Counted from the stretch's first letter, positions 24,350 through 34,989 are shown. The stretch is 64,000 nt of DNA from Tretioscincus oriximinensis (GCA_022410635.1 JAJVDF010000358.1:1175489-1239488); one strand, 5' to 3'. The notes: generated from the letters alone by a model not told the origin. Numbers and translations are program-made.

Positions 24350-25880
24350 TACCAGATAAAAATCTGGTATAAAAGTGTGTAGTGGGATCTTGGAATGGCC
24401 ATATCTCAGTAGTGAAGCAAACTGCCTAGAAAACAGAGAGAAGCTGACCCAAAGCTTCTCCCCAGAAGTGGGCAATGTCAAACCACAGGGAAGAAGCAAA
24501 CAAGAAGGATGCTGGCTCAGTTCCAAGACTCTCCACAAGTCACATCTTTATTTCGGCATAAATGGAAAAATCAAGAGTTGATCGTGATTTGGTGGTATCC
24601 AATTTGAATATGGGGACATAGTTTTTCCTCAGGCAAATGTACCATTTCTCTCTCCTTTCCCCCCCATCCCATCCTGCCCTGTTACTAAAGACCCATAATA
24701 TTAAGCTGTAGCAATTTATAACCTACTAGCTGGCCTTTAAAATTATCTGCGGATTACTGGTTCCAAGGTTTTTTAGTGCAACACTCCCCTTTCGGTTTTG
24801 ATCAAATCCTTATGCTCCTTTCACTGACAAAACCAAAGTTGCCCTCATACTTTTTTTTATTAGCCGCTGCAAACTCACACAGGTATCTAAACTGCATTGC
24901 TCTTCATAATAGACAATTAACCTGTAATTATTTTAGTGCCACCATGAGATTTTTTCAAAGACCCTTTTTCCCATCAAGGTCTGGGACATCATAGGACGTG
25001 TCCTCCAGCTTGAGAACAGTCCCTGTAGCTTTTTCAAAGGAAGAAGATGCGCCCCTGGGCCTTTTCCTAATTAACAAAAGACTTTTTAATGCATGTCATC
25101 TGGGCAATTCAAAGAGAAGGAACATTTCAAAATGTCAGCAGTGTTTTCTCAAAGAAACAAAAGCCAGAAGTGGCCTTGTAAATCCTTCTATCCCCAACCC
25201 AATATAAACATTCTGTTCCCAACCAGCAGTATACACAGAGCCATATGTCTGGCTAGCTACTGGCTAGCTGACATGCAAATGATTATCCTGCACGGAGAAA
25301 CAGCGATGCCAACTGGAAAATTGGCTAGTTGGACCGTCCTGTCCTCATTCCTGCCCTGCTCTGAATTCTCCAGTGGTTGGTGCCCTAGGAAAGGACTTTT
25401 TTTTAACCACACAGTCCCTTATAAACTGTGCAACCACAACACCCCTCCATAAAGATCCCGTCTAATGGTGAAGCTTATTCTTTAATTGGAACATTGGCTG
25501 AAAAACCCATTTTCTTTCCCTCTTAGGTGGGTAAAATATGCAAATAGGAGAAGCAGAGCCTGAAAAAGTCTTAGTAACTCTACAGCTCAGAGCCAATGGT
25601 TTTTAGGGTGGATGTGCATAGTGAATAAAACAGTGAATTTCTGTCAGGGGGCATTTGAATATTTGTAACATTACTCAAAGGCCGTGCCCCCTCCCAGACC
25701 ATACCCCACCTAAACCAAGCAACCTGCCTGAGCCACACCACTCCCTCCATCCATTCCCCCTCCTCCAACCACATCCACAAATGGCAGACCATTGAGTGTT
25801 GTCATCAGCCCCTCACCACCTTTTTCTCTCCTGGGCCTCCCTCCTCCTTTTTGTATTTCACTTAATGCTTTAGCAAAGTG
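24350..25880. other. PIK3R3 intron (inferred), unassigned
   Basis: No repeat family or exon recognised with confidence. Chance open frames up to 119 codons occur without domain similarity. Confidence 0.4.
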
Positions 25881-26489
25881 AGGAACAGTTACTTAGCCAG
25901 GGAAGACTAATAATTCATCAGGGAGCATGCCAGGTGCCAGACCAAATGGTTCCTTGGAGAGCAGGCTGCAGGCCGGACTAAATGATTCCATAGCCATTTG
26001 GCTCCTGGACCTTAGATTCCCCACCCCTGGAGTAAAGGTAAGTGATTGGAATGCTACGTTCACATTGCTGTAATTGTCCTCACCACTTCCCAATCACCCC
26101 AAAAGTATTTGCAAACTTAAACTTACTTTTGTTTTCAGACTATCAAAGTAAATAGCAGGAAGAGAACATTTGCATTGCTAGTTGTCTCTCCTCAATTACC
26201 TCCAAAACCATTCTTAAACTTACTTGTGCTTAAATTTAAAGTTGACCACATAAGGTTAAATATATAGTAAGGTTCTTGGCAAATGGAATTGCTGTATACC
26301 TGGCCTTCAGATCAAGTGGCATATTTTAATCTGATTGCAGCAATAGGGCGAGGAACCAAGCATGTCAGATTACCATCAGAATTCCTGTAGCACTTGCTGC
26401 TGCTGCTGCTGCTTGGGAAGGCCTAGGGGGTAATAAGGTTGGACCTAAGTCACCTACCATATTTCCTAGTAAATCCCTGTTCTGAGAGT

Positions 26490-26910
26490 CTCCACCTGCT
26501 GACTGAAGGTGCCTCCCCACCACATGTTTTGTTTCACTATTTATTTTAAACCCAGAAAAACACATTCGCGATTCTGCCCCATCTACCTTTCACACTGTTT
26601 CTCATTTCCCAGTTACATTTCCTTGTATTCTCACAAAATCACATGTCCTAGAAGTCATCGCTGCACCTATTAAACTACAATTTAAAGCACTCTCTACAAG
26701 TTGAGAAGCAATGAACGTTCACATCTAGCCTCAAAGTCTTGTGAGATCCATATTTTCTCATAACGGAAGGCTTCACAAAAGCTATTTTGGGGATTTCAGA
26801 GAAGTCCTGTATGAAATTGGACAAACAGTGGTGACTGGAAAATCTGAGATCAGAGGCCTTTTTAGAGAGTGGATTGCTGGACGAGCACAAACCCATGGGG
26901 CAGTGTCAAT
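26490..26910. repeat. Dispersed repeat shared with the TSPAN1 3' UTR
   Basis: ctccccaccacatgttttg, aaaacacattcgcgattctg and agaagtcatcgctgcaccta match 62400-62660 in order (gcaacacattcacagttctg, agaaatcattggtacacttg). Confidence 0.55.
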
Positions 26911-26984
26911 CTGATGTACCATCTTGGTAAAAATCCTTAGGAGGACCACAGCAGCCTGTGCCTTATAGCCGTGGGGGGCGCACG

Positions 26985-27245
26985 TGAGAGACTCTTGTAT
27001 GCTTTGTCGGGATTCTCATACATCAATGTAAGAGAAATATGCCAGAGCTGGAAGTGGACATCATTTTTCTGGCCCCTGCTTCAAGAAAGAGTGCTCTGGG
27101 GGCAGGGGTGGAAATGACATCACGATGATGTCACTTCTGGTCTCTGCTTCCAGGAATGATATCCCGCCCCGGAAATAACATCACAGAATTTTTGTATGCG
27201 GGGAGAAGACTCAAATGCCTGAGATTTTCAAGCTCCTACAGTGAG
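26985..27245. repeat. CRE/ETS-like palindromic repeat, copy 4
   Basis: Contains gaaatgacatcacgatgatg and gtcacttctggtctctgctt, then ggaaataacatcacagaat; about 430 bases left of the SH3 exon donor. Confidence 0.7.
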
Positions 27246-27675
27246 ATTTCCTGCTAAAAATCTTCCAGCACTGCTTATAGCGGTCTGGCAGTTCACTCCC
27301 TCTTCCCAAGTGTACCATGAACAGAATGATCAGGAAACGGACCAGCCCAGATTGGACAAGTCATCAGGGGCTGCTTCAAACAGGTGTGGACCTTTCCCTA
27401 AGAGAATCGAACTGCCACAAAATTGCTCATTCTGAAGGACAAAGTTATGCCAGGGGCGTAGCTATCATAGGGCAAGCCGGCTCCTAGGGTCAGTGGTCCG
27501 GGGGGGAGGGGGGGGACTATTTGTAAAACAAAAATAAATACATTTCTGGGCTCCTGGGACCCCACTTTATTTATCTGCCCCTAGAATCTAGCTACACCAC
27601 TGAGTTAAGGAGATGCTGATCTCTAGAAAGCTGCTACAGACAAAAATTCCTCCTTCAAGCAATGTTCGAACTCAC

Positions 27676-28015
27676 CGCATCCGTGACTAGAAGGTGGCCC
27701 AGGAGATGCGGCTGGTGGTAGGGGTGACCAGGCCCTAGATCTTGAAGCCGACGCCACAGCCCTCATGGGGCCCAGGTACTCTACGTATGCTCCTGGGAAA
27801 TGCTCCTGGTCTTTGGTACATTCCTCGTGGCAGTGGTTCAGCCAGCCATGGGGGCTCTTGCCCTTCTCATCCCCCTCCTCGTAGTTCATGCAAGGAAGTC
27901 CTCCTTCGCTTCCCGGGAGCAAATCTGCAGGACCAGGAGCAGCAAGATCTTCCTCCCTTTCCTTCTGGTGCTCGTAGGGAGCCCGGTGTGGCAGTTCATC
28001 TGCAAAAGAAGCCAT
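27676..28015 (-). CDS. PIK3R3: PI3K regulatory subunit, first coding exon with SH3 domain (PIK3R3, p85-like)
   Basis: The exon reads 113 codons plus one base from an ATG in a strong Kozak context (CTGCCATGG) to a good donor (G|GTGAGTTC, phase 1). The product resembles the N-terminus of p85 PI3-kinase regulatory subunits. Residues 10-24 (HRAPYEHQKEREEDL) align with the p85 RT-loop segment, GWLN at 57-60 carries the conserved SH3 tryptophan, and FPGAYVEYLG at 73-82 matches the p85 FPGTYVEYIG strand. Residues 97-110 are proline-rich. An SH3 domain in this family binds proline motifs and helps regulate the p110 lipid kinase at membranes. An in-frame ATG lies 66 bases upstream (28081), but homology favours 28015. 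The gene name rests on synteny: mammalian PIK3R3 lies head to head with TSPAN1. Mammalian p55gamma lacks this domain. The ALYDY motif is degenerate (APYEH). The alternative is a PIK3R1/R2-like paralogue. Confidence 0.85.
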
Positions 28016-28321
28016 GGCAGGGAGGCAGGAGAAGAAGGGCAGAGTTAGATCAAAAGCCTCCCTTTGCCATCCCACAGGCAAGGATGGTAAGGGCAGGAAC
28101 GCTGCTCTAGCAAGTTCAGATCCAAGCCTTTCTCTGTGTGGTTCCTATTTCTTTGGAAAAAAATCTCCATAAAACCAGAGCCAGGCCCTAAGGGGTCAAT
28201 GGGCTAGGAAGCAGCCTGAACACGCAGCAGAGACACCTCCCATTACTATTAACAGGGGAAGGTTGGGAATCCCTGGGTAGCAGACTTTTTCCCTGGGGAG
28301 GGGGTGAAATTATGCTCTCCG

Positions 28322-28329
28322 TGACGTCA
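28322..28329. promoter_or_regulatory. Perfect CRE (TGACGTCA)
   Basis: Full palindromic cAMP response element, 307 bases upstream of the minus-strand SH3-exon ATG and next to two CCAAT boxes. CREB/ATF sites with a CpG are typical of CpG-island promoters. Confidence 0.55.
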
Positions 28330-28344
28330 TAGCCTCCCAGCCAG

Positions 28345-28361
28345 CCAATGGGAAGACCAAT
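28345..28361. promoter_or_regulatory. Two CCAAT boxes (NF-Y type)
   Basis: CCAATGG occurs at 28345 and again at 28357, 12 bases apart, immediately beside the CRE. Such spacing is common in CCAAT/CRE promoters; orientation does not settle which gene is served. Confidence 0.5.
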
Positions 28362-28535
28362 GGTGGGCACCAGACTGGCGGGCGAAGAAGCTCCAGAGAT
28401 CCTTTTCCTTTGCTACTCCACGGGCCAAGGCGGGGGGTCTTCGCCCCTTCCTCCCTGCGCGCCTCAGTGGCCGCGCCCGATGGGCCGAGCGCGCAGACAC
28501 AGGCGGCCGCTGAAGGACAAGCGGGGCTGGGGGGG

Positions 28536-29465
28536 NNNNNNNNNNNNNNNNNNNNNNNNNNNNNNNNNNNNNNNNNNNNNNNNNNNNNNNNNNNNNNNNN
28601 NNNNNNNNNNNNNNNNNNNNNNNNNNNNNNNNNNNNNNNNNNNNNNNNNNNNNNNNNNNNNNNNNNNNNNNNNNNNNNNNNNNNNNNNNNNNNNNNNNNN
28701 NNNNNNNNNNNNNNNNNNNNNNNNNNNNNNNNNNNNNNNNNNNNNNNNNNNNNNNNNNNNNNNNNNNNNNNNNNNNNNNNNNNNNNNNNNNNNNNNNNNN
28801 NNNNNNNNNNNNNNNNNNNNNNNNNNNNNNNNNNNNNNNNNNNNNNNNNNNNNNNNNNNNNNNNNNNNNNNNNNNNNNNNNNNNNNNNNNNNNNNNNNNN
28901 NNNNNNNNNNNNNNNNNNNNNNNNNNNNNNNNNNNNNNNNNNNNNNNNNNNNNNNNNNNNNNNNNNNNNNNNNNNNNNNNNNNNNNNNNNNNNNNNNNNN
29001 NNNNNNNNNNNNNNNNNNNNNNNNNNNNNNNNNNNNNNNNNNNNNNNNNNNNNNNNNNNNNNNNNNNNNNNNNNNNNNNNNNNNNNNNNNNNNNNNNNNN
29101 NNNNNNNNNNNNNNNNNNNNNNNNNNNNNNNNNNNNNNNNNNNNNNNNNNNNNNNNNNNNNNNNNNNNNNNNNNNNNNNNNNNNNNNNNNNNNNNNNNNN
29201 NNNNNNNNNNNNNNNNNNNNNNNNNNNNNNNNNNNNNNNNNNNNNNNNNNNNNNNNNNNNNNNNNNNNNNNNNNNNNNNNNNNNNNNNNNNNNNNNNNNN
29301 NNNNNNNNNNNNNNNNNNNNNNNNNNNNNNNNNNNNNNNNNNNNNNNNNNNNNNNNNNNNNNNNNNNNNNNNNNNNNNNNNNNNNNNNNNNNNNNNNNNN
29401 NNNNNNNNNNNNNNNNNNNNNNNNNNNNNNNNNNNNNNNNNNNNNNNNNNNNNNNNNNNNNNNNN
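28536..29465. other. Assembly gap (930 N)
   Basis: Run of N inside the GC-rich promoter block, next to a G-run; high GC is a common cause of dropout. Confidence 0.99.
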
Positions 29466-30043
29466 GCAGAGTACTGACAAAACTTTGCATGGGTTAAGGA
29501 TCGCCTCCCAGCCTTCCATTTCTGCCTTCAAAAAAACGCCCCCTTCCCCCTTCTCCGGTTGCCCCCCCCCCCTCCTCCCTGCCCTGGCGCAGGTGATGTC
29601 ACCGCCCCTCCTGCCTGCCTGCCTGCCCAGGCGCCTTCTGCAGCGCGGGAGTCCAGGCGGGAAAGGCGGACCTGGAGGAGACCCGTGGGGAGGAAAAGCG
29701 AAGGCGCTGCTGGGGAGACGCAGGCTGCTCCGTTGGCACACGAGGGGCTGAAAGGCGGATTTGGAGCCTATTTCGGTCTTTAGGAAGTCGCCCGTCTATC
29801 TCCACGTATTGCATGGGCGGGGGGGGGGGGCGTAAGGTCCGCGAGAGGAAGCTAGTTCCGTCACACGATGTCCGAGACGCGTCTCTGTGTCACGCGCCTC
29901 TTGTTCTGCTTTGCCCGCACTTGATCCCGATCAGTAGATCGCCCCCAGTCTCGTGCTATTTTCTCCCTGTGTGGGCGCAACCTCATCCGTGCACGTCACG
30001 TTAAGGGAAACAAGCAGGGGAGCTGGGAAAACGAGCCCCCATA

Positions 30044-30262
30044 ATGAGCTCTAGCGGGTGCATCGCTGACAACCCACCGCTGCACGAGCGCCAAAATTTG
30101 GAGTTCCCTGGAACTCAAAAGCGATTGATGCACCACTTCCTCTGTGCAGCAAAAACGGTGACTGCGAAAAGTTGGAACTATTTAGACGAATTAAAAGAGA
30201 AAATNTCAAAACCTACTGCCAGATTACAGTACAGTAAGCTAGCAGTCAATAATTTTCAATAG
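30044..30262 (+). other. Candidate 5' noncoding exon of TSPAN1 ending at a strong donor
   Basis: The sequence ends AATAG|gtaagt at 30263, a near-consensus donor on the TSPAN1 strand at the right edge of the CpG block. A 72-codon open frame from 30044 stops exactly at the exon end, so it would act at most as an upstream ORF. TSPAN1 coding exon 1 begins with UTR bases and needs such an exon. No transcript evidence is available. Confidence 0.33.
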
Positions 30263-30324
30263 GTAAGTGTTATTGTTACATTTTAACATTCAGAATAACA
30301 AATGACTCTTGCTTTGTCTTTCCT

Positions 30325-30520
30325 ATACATGAGAACACGAGAGGAGCCCTGTTGAATGGGGACAGAGCCCATCTAGTCCAGCTTCCTGTCTCACACAGTG
30401 GCCCACCAATTGCACCTGGGATGCCTCAAACAGAAGAAGCCAAACCTTCACCTATTCTCAATTCCCTGCAAATGGTATTTCAGAAATCCTGTCTGCTGCT
30501 CCATCTTTGTTTTAGAGTTG
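30325..30520 (-). mobile_element. CR1 3' end
   Basis: Reverse CR1 3' UTR: cccatctagtccagcttcct, cagtggcccaccaattgcac and ccctgcaaatggtatttcag. It starts about 60 bases after the candidate donor at 30263. Confidence 0.75.
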
Positions 30521-30780
30521 CGGCATACAAAATTGTACTAGCGTCTTTTTACGAGTTTCCGTATCAACATAAACATTCATTAATCCTGGCAAATGGTCTA
30601 TGTGGTTTACATTAATTTTTCTTACATTTATAGGAGGCTAGCAGTACAAACTAGTGGAAAGGCTTCGGTCCATGCAGTGTAAAACAAGATCATTTTCATT
30701 TACATGAATGATAACCTTTTGACGTGACTTGCTATTAACCTATTAAATCTAAGATAAGGCACGATGGTCTCTAAATCTTT

Positions 30781-31398
30781 GAGTATGACTACTTAGGAGA
30801 ATTTATGCTACAAGAGGCCATCCGGGAAAAAAGGTTGTATTTACAAGGTTTTACCATAAATCATACCTGGAGAAATAACTGGAAAAGCTTAATAAATTTC
30901 GGTGTAAGTAGACAAGATTCTATCATTAGGTACATTATACAGCTTATTTCCCAATTGCATATTATGTAAGGCTCTTTTAACTTGATTTCCTAGGTCAGAC
31001 CTGGGCAAGGGGCGGCCCGAGGGCCACATGCGGCCCTCCTACTGTCTCTGACCGGCCCGCCCCTCTTAGCTCAGAGTTATATACAGTATTGGGTAGAACT
31101 GAGTTAACTATATTAATCCGGCCCTCTAAAACCACCCCAATTTCTCATGNGGCCCCTTGGGAAAAATTAATTGCCCACCCCTGTCCTAGGTGGTGGTGGA
31201 GGGGAGGGGTGGGGGGTGGGTACAAGACACACGGTAACATGAAATGTATAACCATTGTATTACTATCTTTATGATAAATGTTCTTACAAATCTCTATTGT
31301 ACAATGTGATTTGTGAAATACTGGAACAATCACTGCAATAGCACTGTAATAACAATGTTACCAATAATAATAATAATAAAATATAATTGCAAAAAAAN
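30781..31398 (+). mobile_element. L1 LINE 3' end, interrupted by a hAT-like element
   Basis: 30781-30969 translates to an L1 ORF2 end (EYDYLGEFMLQEAIREKRLY and WRNNWKSLINFGV). The 3' UTR resumes after a hAT-like insertion at 30996-31183 and ends in (AAT)n, AATAAAATAT and poly(A) at 31390. Confidence 0.8.
30996..31183. mobile_element. hAT-like MITE family A, copy 2, nested in L1
   Basis: 188 bases, same ends as copy 1, flanked by exact 8-bp duplication TCCTAGGT (30988-30995 and 31184-31191). It splits the L1 3' UTR. Confidence 0.9.
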
Positions 31399-31621
31399 NC
31401 CCAAAAAACTATTAAATCTCAGGGCAATTAATTACATAATATAACAGCCTATCAAATACATAATAGTAGAAGTTTCCAGTAGAAGTCTCCCATGAGTGGC
31501 ATACTCTGCCTTAGCAACATCGACTTTTGCACCATACAAAGAATGCTAAGTTTTTAAGTGCTATTCCGCAGTGAGGTAAATGCACAATTTAGGTCTAAAA
31601 ATTCTGTAAGGTTTGAAAACA

Positions 31622-31805
31622 CAATCCGGCTGAATTCACACTTGGCCTTATTCTGGGCTATATCTCAGAATAAAGCTTGGCCACCCACATGCCGGTGTCG
31701 GTAATGATATGCCCCATTCAGAGCCTGCCATTATTTACTAGCATGTGGCTGGCAAGTCTCTACTTCAAATATATAATCCAAAATAAGGCTCACACTCTAT
31801 GACAC
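31622..31805. repeat. Dispersed repeat with inverted ttattctgg ends
   Basis: cacttggccttattctgggc and tatctcagaataaagcttgg, mirrored at the right by ccaaaataaggctcacactc. Related pieces at 24245-24340, 39040-39130, 39480-39580, 49735-49928, 53295-53480 and 58090-58200. Confidence 0.55.
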
Positions 31806-31975
31806 NCTCACATTTTCCACAGTTGTTGGACTACCTTTTCTCAGTGCAGTGTGCTGTGGTTTGTAATCAGGACTAAATCAAAGATACATTTCAAGAAGTT
31901 TTAAATTTCAGCACTTCAAGAAATCAGTGCAGCTCATGACGAATGATATACGTAAGAATAAAAAATCAGATGTCA

Positions 31976-32071
31976 AAGTGGTAGCGTTCCAGACGTTCCT
32001 AAACCACATCTCCCAACACTCCCAGCACTGGAATTTCAGGAACATCTGGAGAGCTACCAGTTTGACATCTG
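31976..32071. mobile_element. Foldback MITE family C, diverged short copy
   Basis: Starts cagatgtcaaagtggtagcg and ends gctaccagtttgacatctg, the same arms as the 23.2 kb copy; no matching flank duplication seen. Confidence 0.7.
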
Positions 32072-32227
32072 CATAGCTTATGAATATGTTATGATACTCC
32101 AGTGATAGCAAGTGAGAGCCATGGATGCTTACACACAATATATCCAGTGTCCATTCAGTTATGTTGTATAATTGATGATACAGCATTGCCAAATCTTTGC
32201 TGGGTTCATATCATATAGTGATACACA

Positions 32228-33290
32228 ATATAAGAGCATAAGAAGAGCCATACTGGATTGGGCCAGAGCCCATCTAGTCCAGCATTCGTCTCATACAGAG
32301 GCCCATCAGATGTACCTGGGCAGTCTGAACAGAGGAAAGCAAAATATGCTCCTGTTCATGACTCCTGTCCCTGAGAATGGCATTTCAGGAATACTGCCTG
32401 TTGCTCCATCCCAGAGGCAGCATCCAGACATCCCTCCTAGTACCCATTTATACCCTTGCTGTCCATAAACCTGTTTAGTCCTGTCTTGAAACTATCCAAG
32501 CTGTTAGTTACCACCACCTCTTCAGGAAGTAAATTCCACAGGCCGATGACCCTCTGGGTGAAAAAATACTTTCCTTTGTCTGTTTTCACTTTTCTGCCCA
32601 TCACTTTCAAGGAGTGCCCTCTGGTCCTAGTGCTGTGTGATAGAGAAAACACTTTTTCTTTATTCATCCTATCCATCCCATGCATGATTTTGTACACTTC
32701 AATCAGATCACCTCTCAAACATCACCTTTCAAGGCTGAAGAGGCTCAGACGTTGCAGCCTTGCTTCGTAAGGGAGGTGCTCCAGACCCTTGATCATTCTT
32801 GATGCCCTTTTATGCACTTCTCTAGTTCCACAATATCCCTCTTGTAGGGTGACCAGATGACCCCTTTTGGGGATGTGTGTGTAGAAACCCGGTTTTGGAG
32901 TGCCTCACGGTTTTGGCTGTGGAAAATGTTTTTCCCAAAAAGATTTTTTTTTGAAAAAAAATATTTTAAATTTTTTTTCCCCTCAGGAAAAAATGGGAGG
33001 CACCGCAAAACCGGGTTTTCACACCACCACCCCAAAATGGGTCATCTGGTCAGCCTACCTCTTGAGATGTGGTGACCAGAACAGAACACAGTGTTCCACA
33101 CATGGCCTCACCATAGATTTATAAAGAGGCAAAACAACATTTGCTGACTTGTTTTCGATTCCCTTCCTAATTATCCCCAACATGGCTGCTGCTGCTTCAC
33201 ACTGGGTTGACATCTTCATACTTTGTGCTTGTTCATCTTGCTTGCTTTGTCAAGGGAATATTCTACCTCGACTAAGCCTCTAGGTTGGAG
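32228..33290 (-). mobile_element. CR1 LINE, ORF2 end plus 3' UTR, split by a hairpin element
   Basis: Minus-strand frame 32437-32718 reads RGDLIEVYKIMHGMD, KGKYFFTQRVIGLWNLLPEE and SLDSFKTGLNRFMDSKGING, the CR1 ORF2 end. The coding part continues at 33058-33290 past a 213-base element inserted at 32845-33057. Confidence 0.88.
32845..33057. mobile_element. Hairpin MITE family B, nested in CR1
   Basis: Long inverted repeat from TAGGGTGACCAGATGACCCC to TGGGTCATCTGGTCAGCCTA. Flanked by a 7-bp exact duplication CCTCTTG. The whole element can fold as one hairpin with an A/T-rich centre. Confidence 0.85.
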
Positions 33291-33799
33291 CATTTTATTA
33301 AATTTAGATTTTAAACTAGCAGGCTTTGGAAGGATTTTTTTTAAAATATTGCAAAAAGGTTTGAAATGAAGAATCTGATTGGCTTATCAAAAGAGTTGTT
33401 TACNGTATTTTATAAGTGCATGCAATAAATGGGGAGGGGGGGCTGGAGTGGGCCTGAGAAGCAAACTGGAAGTTCTAAAATAAATATTTATGTAAGGGGA
33501 GATTAAGAAATTCAGGTAGAATTTATGGCTATGGAAAAGCTGTGCCAGGAGATATCCAGCTGTTTTCACTGCATCTTTAGCAGAATAGCTAAAATACAAA
33601 TAACGGGCTGTTTCTTGAACAGAGCTTGCAACACTGAGATCTTCCAAAAATATAGAAAAAGTCATACCTTTTTACTTTCTCCCCTTGAACCGTCCTCCAT
33701 TTTTTCCACCTCTCCCAATTCCTCTATTTTCTTGTATTGGGCCATTCTATACTTTAATCTACATTATTGATTGATTGATACTTATACTCTACCCTATAC

Positions 33800-34008
33800 T
33801 AGGCTGACCAGATGACCCCTTTAGGGGGGGGGGGGTGAAAACCCATTTTTGAGGTGCCTCACGTTTTTTTCTGAGGAAATGTTTTTCAAAAAAAGATTTT
33901 TTTCTGAAAAATATTTTGTTTTTTAACTTTTTTTCCTCAGAAAAAGACGGGAGGCACCTCAAAAACGGGTTTTCAACCCCCCCCAAAAGGGGCGATTGGG
34001 TCAGCATA
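33800..34008. mobile_element. Hairpin MITE family B, with 8-bp duplication
   Basis: 209 bases from TAGGCTGACCAGATGACCCC to GGGTCAGCATA, flanked by exact CCCTATAC (33792-33799 and 34009-34016). It splits an older repeat (tatactctaccctata / cccaaaggtctcat). Confidence 0.88.
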
Positions 34009-34169
34009 CCCTATACCCAAAGGTCTCATACCCCTTGTAGCCACTCAGATCTAATCTATGATTACAGAGGGAGTTCATAACATCTGAAAAAGTAAACATG
34101 GCTATGAATGCTCATGCTGCCTGCTTTTTTGTTGTTCTAAAGTTCTAAGGGTCTCTAAAGTTCTAAGAG

Positions 34170-34985
34170 ACTAAACATGCTAAAAGGATCATCTAGACTT
34201 TCTGGACTTAAGACTGAAAGTGCTGTTTCTTTGTAATCTAACTTCAAGTATATTGTTCTTGGTATTTATATGATGCCAGGGAGCCCTCCAGTGGTGTAAA
34301 ATAAATCACATCCCAGGTTTGGCTGCTTCTACACAAGGTTCTCCTACCCATTGCTAGGATCATCATGGTGACTCTGCCATAGAAGGCAATGGAACTTCTG
34401 CTGTCCTCCTGGGTCCCACCTGGGGGAAAGTGCCTATGTCGTGGAAGGAGAGGTTGCTGATGTTTTCAGGCACCAGCGCAAAATACCTCTCCTTCCAGCG
34501 GGAAGCTGGAGCCCTGGGTTCTGTTGCACTATTGTGTGGCTTGGATATGGCGAGAAGACGTCAGCCAGAACTGCAAAATTGCAGCTGGCTGACATGCATG
34601 GCAGCGATTTCCTGGTTTTTCATGCATCTCCTCCCACCAGCTCCACGGGGATATTTTTAGGTAATGTAATATGCTGGTTTTGGGGTGCCTCCCAACAGAC
34701 AGGGGATTGTGTTATGCTGGGCTAAAGCCCATTTGGGGTTTTAACACGCAGTGTGGGGGGAACATTTATACTGAATATAGTGGTCTTTGGTTGAAGAAAC
34801 AACACTCCCTCCCCATTTTCACCAGAAGCTGTTGTTAGAATAAATATATTAAAAAACAGTTTTCTGTTCTTATTGTTGCATAATCGGAATTGATACTATG
34901 TGGCAGCTGGTGTTTCCATCCCATTCTAATTCCTATTAAAGGCTAATGGGAGTGAAAATTCTGTGTTTTCATGTTCTTTAGAAAT
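34170..34985. other. Intergenic or TSPAN1 5' intron, unassigned
   Basis: Plus-strand frames near 34430-34725 overlap in two registers, show no family similarity and have no splice context. Confidence 0.35.
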
Positions 34986-34989
34986 ACAA

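Larger units (their letters stand above)
28300..30070. promoter_or_regulatory. GC-rich CpG block, candidate shared promoter of PIK3R3 and TSPAN1
   Basis: Both sides of the assembly gap are much richer in GC and CpG than the rest of the window (for example cgcgcctc, gcggccgc, gacgcgtctc, cacgcgcc). It lies just upstream of the SH3 exon ATG (28015, minus) and upstream of TSPAN1 (plus). It contains a CRE, CCAAT boxes and a donor at its right edge. The bidirectional role is inferred. The 930-base gap hides the core. Confidence 0.6.

Noticed and set aside
26675..26896. Protein-like minus-strand frame (73 codons)
   Set aside because: Lies in a dispersed repeat also found at 62400; no splice signals.
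27742..28110. Plus-strand 122-codon frame opposite the SH3 exon
   Set aside because: It is the antisense of a convincing p85 SH3 exon and has no similarity of its own.
28348..29751. Very long open frames across the CpG block
   Set aside because: They consist mostly of N from the assembly gap.
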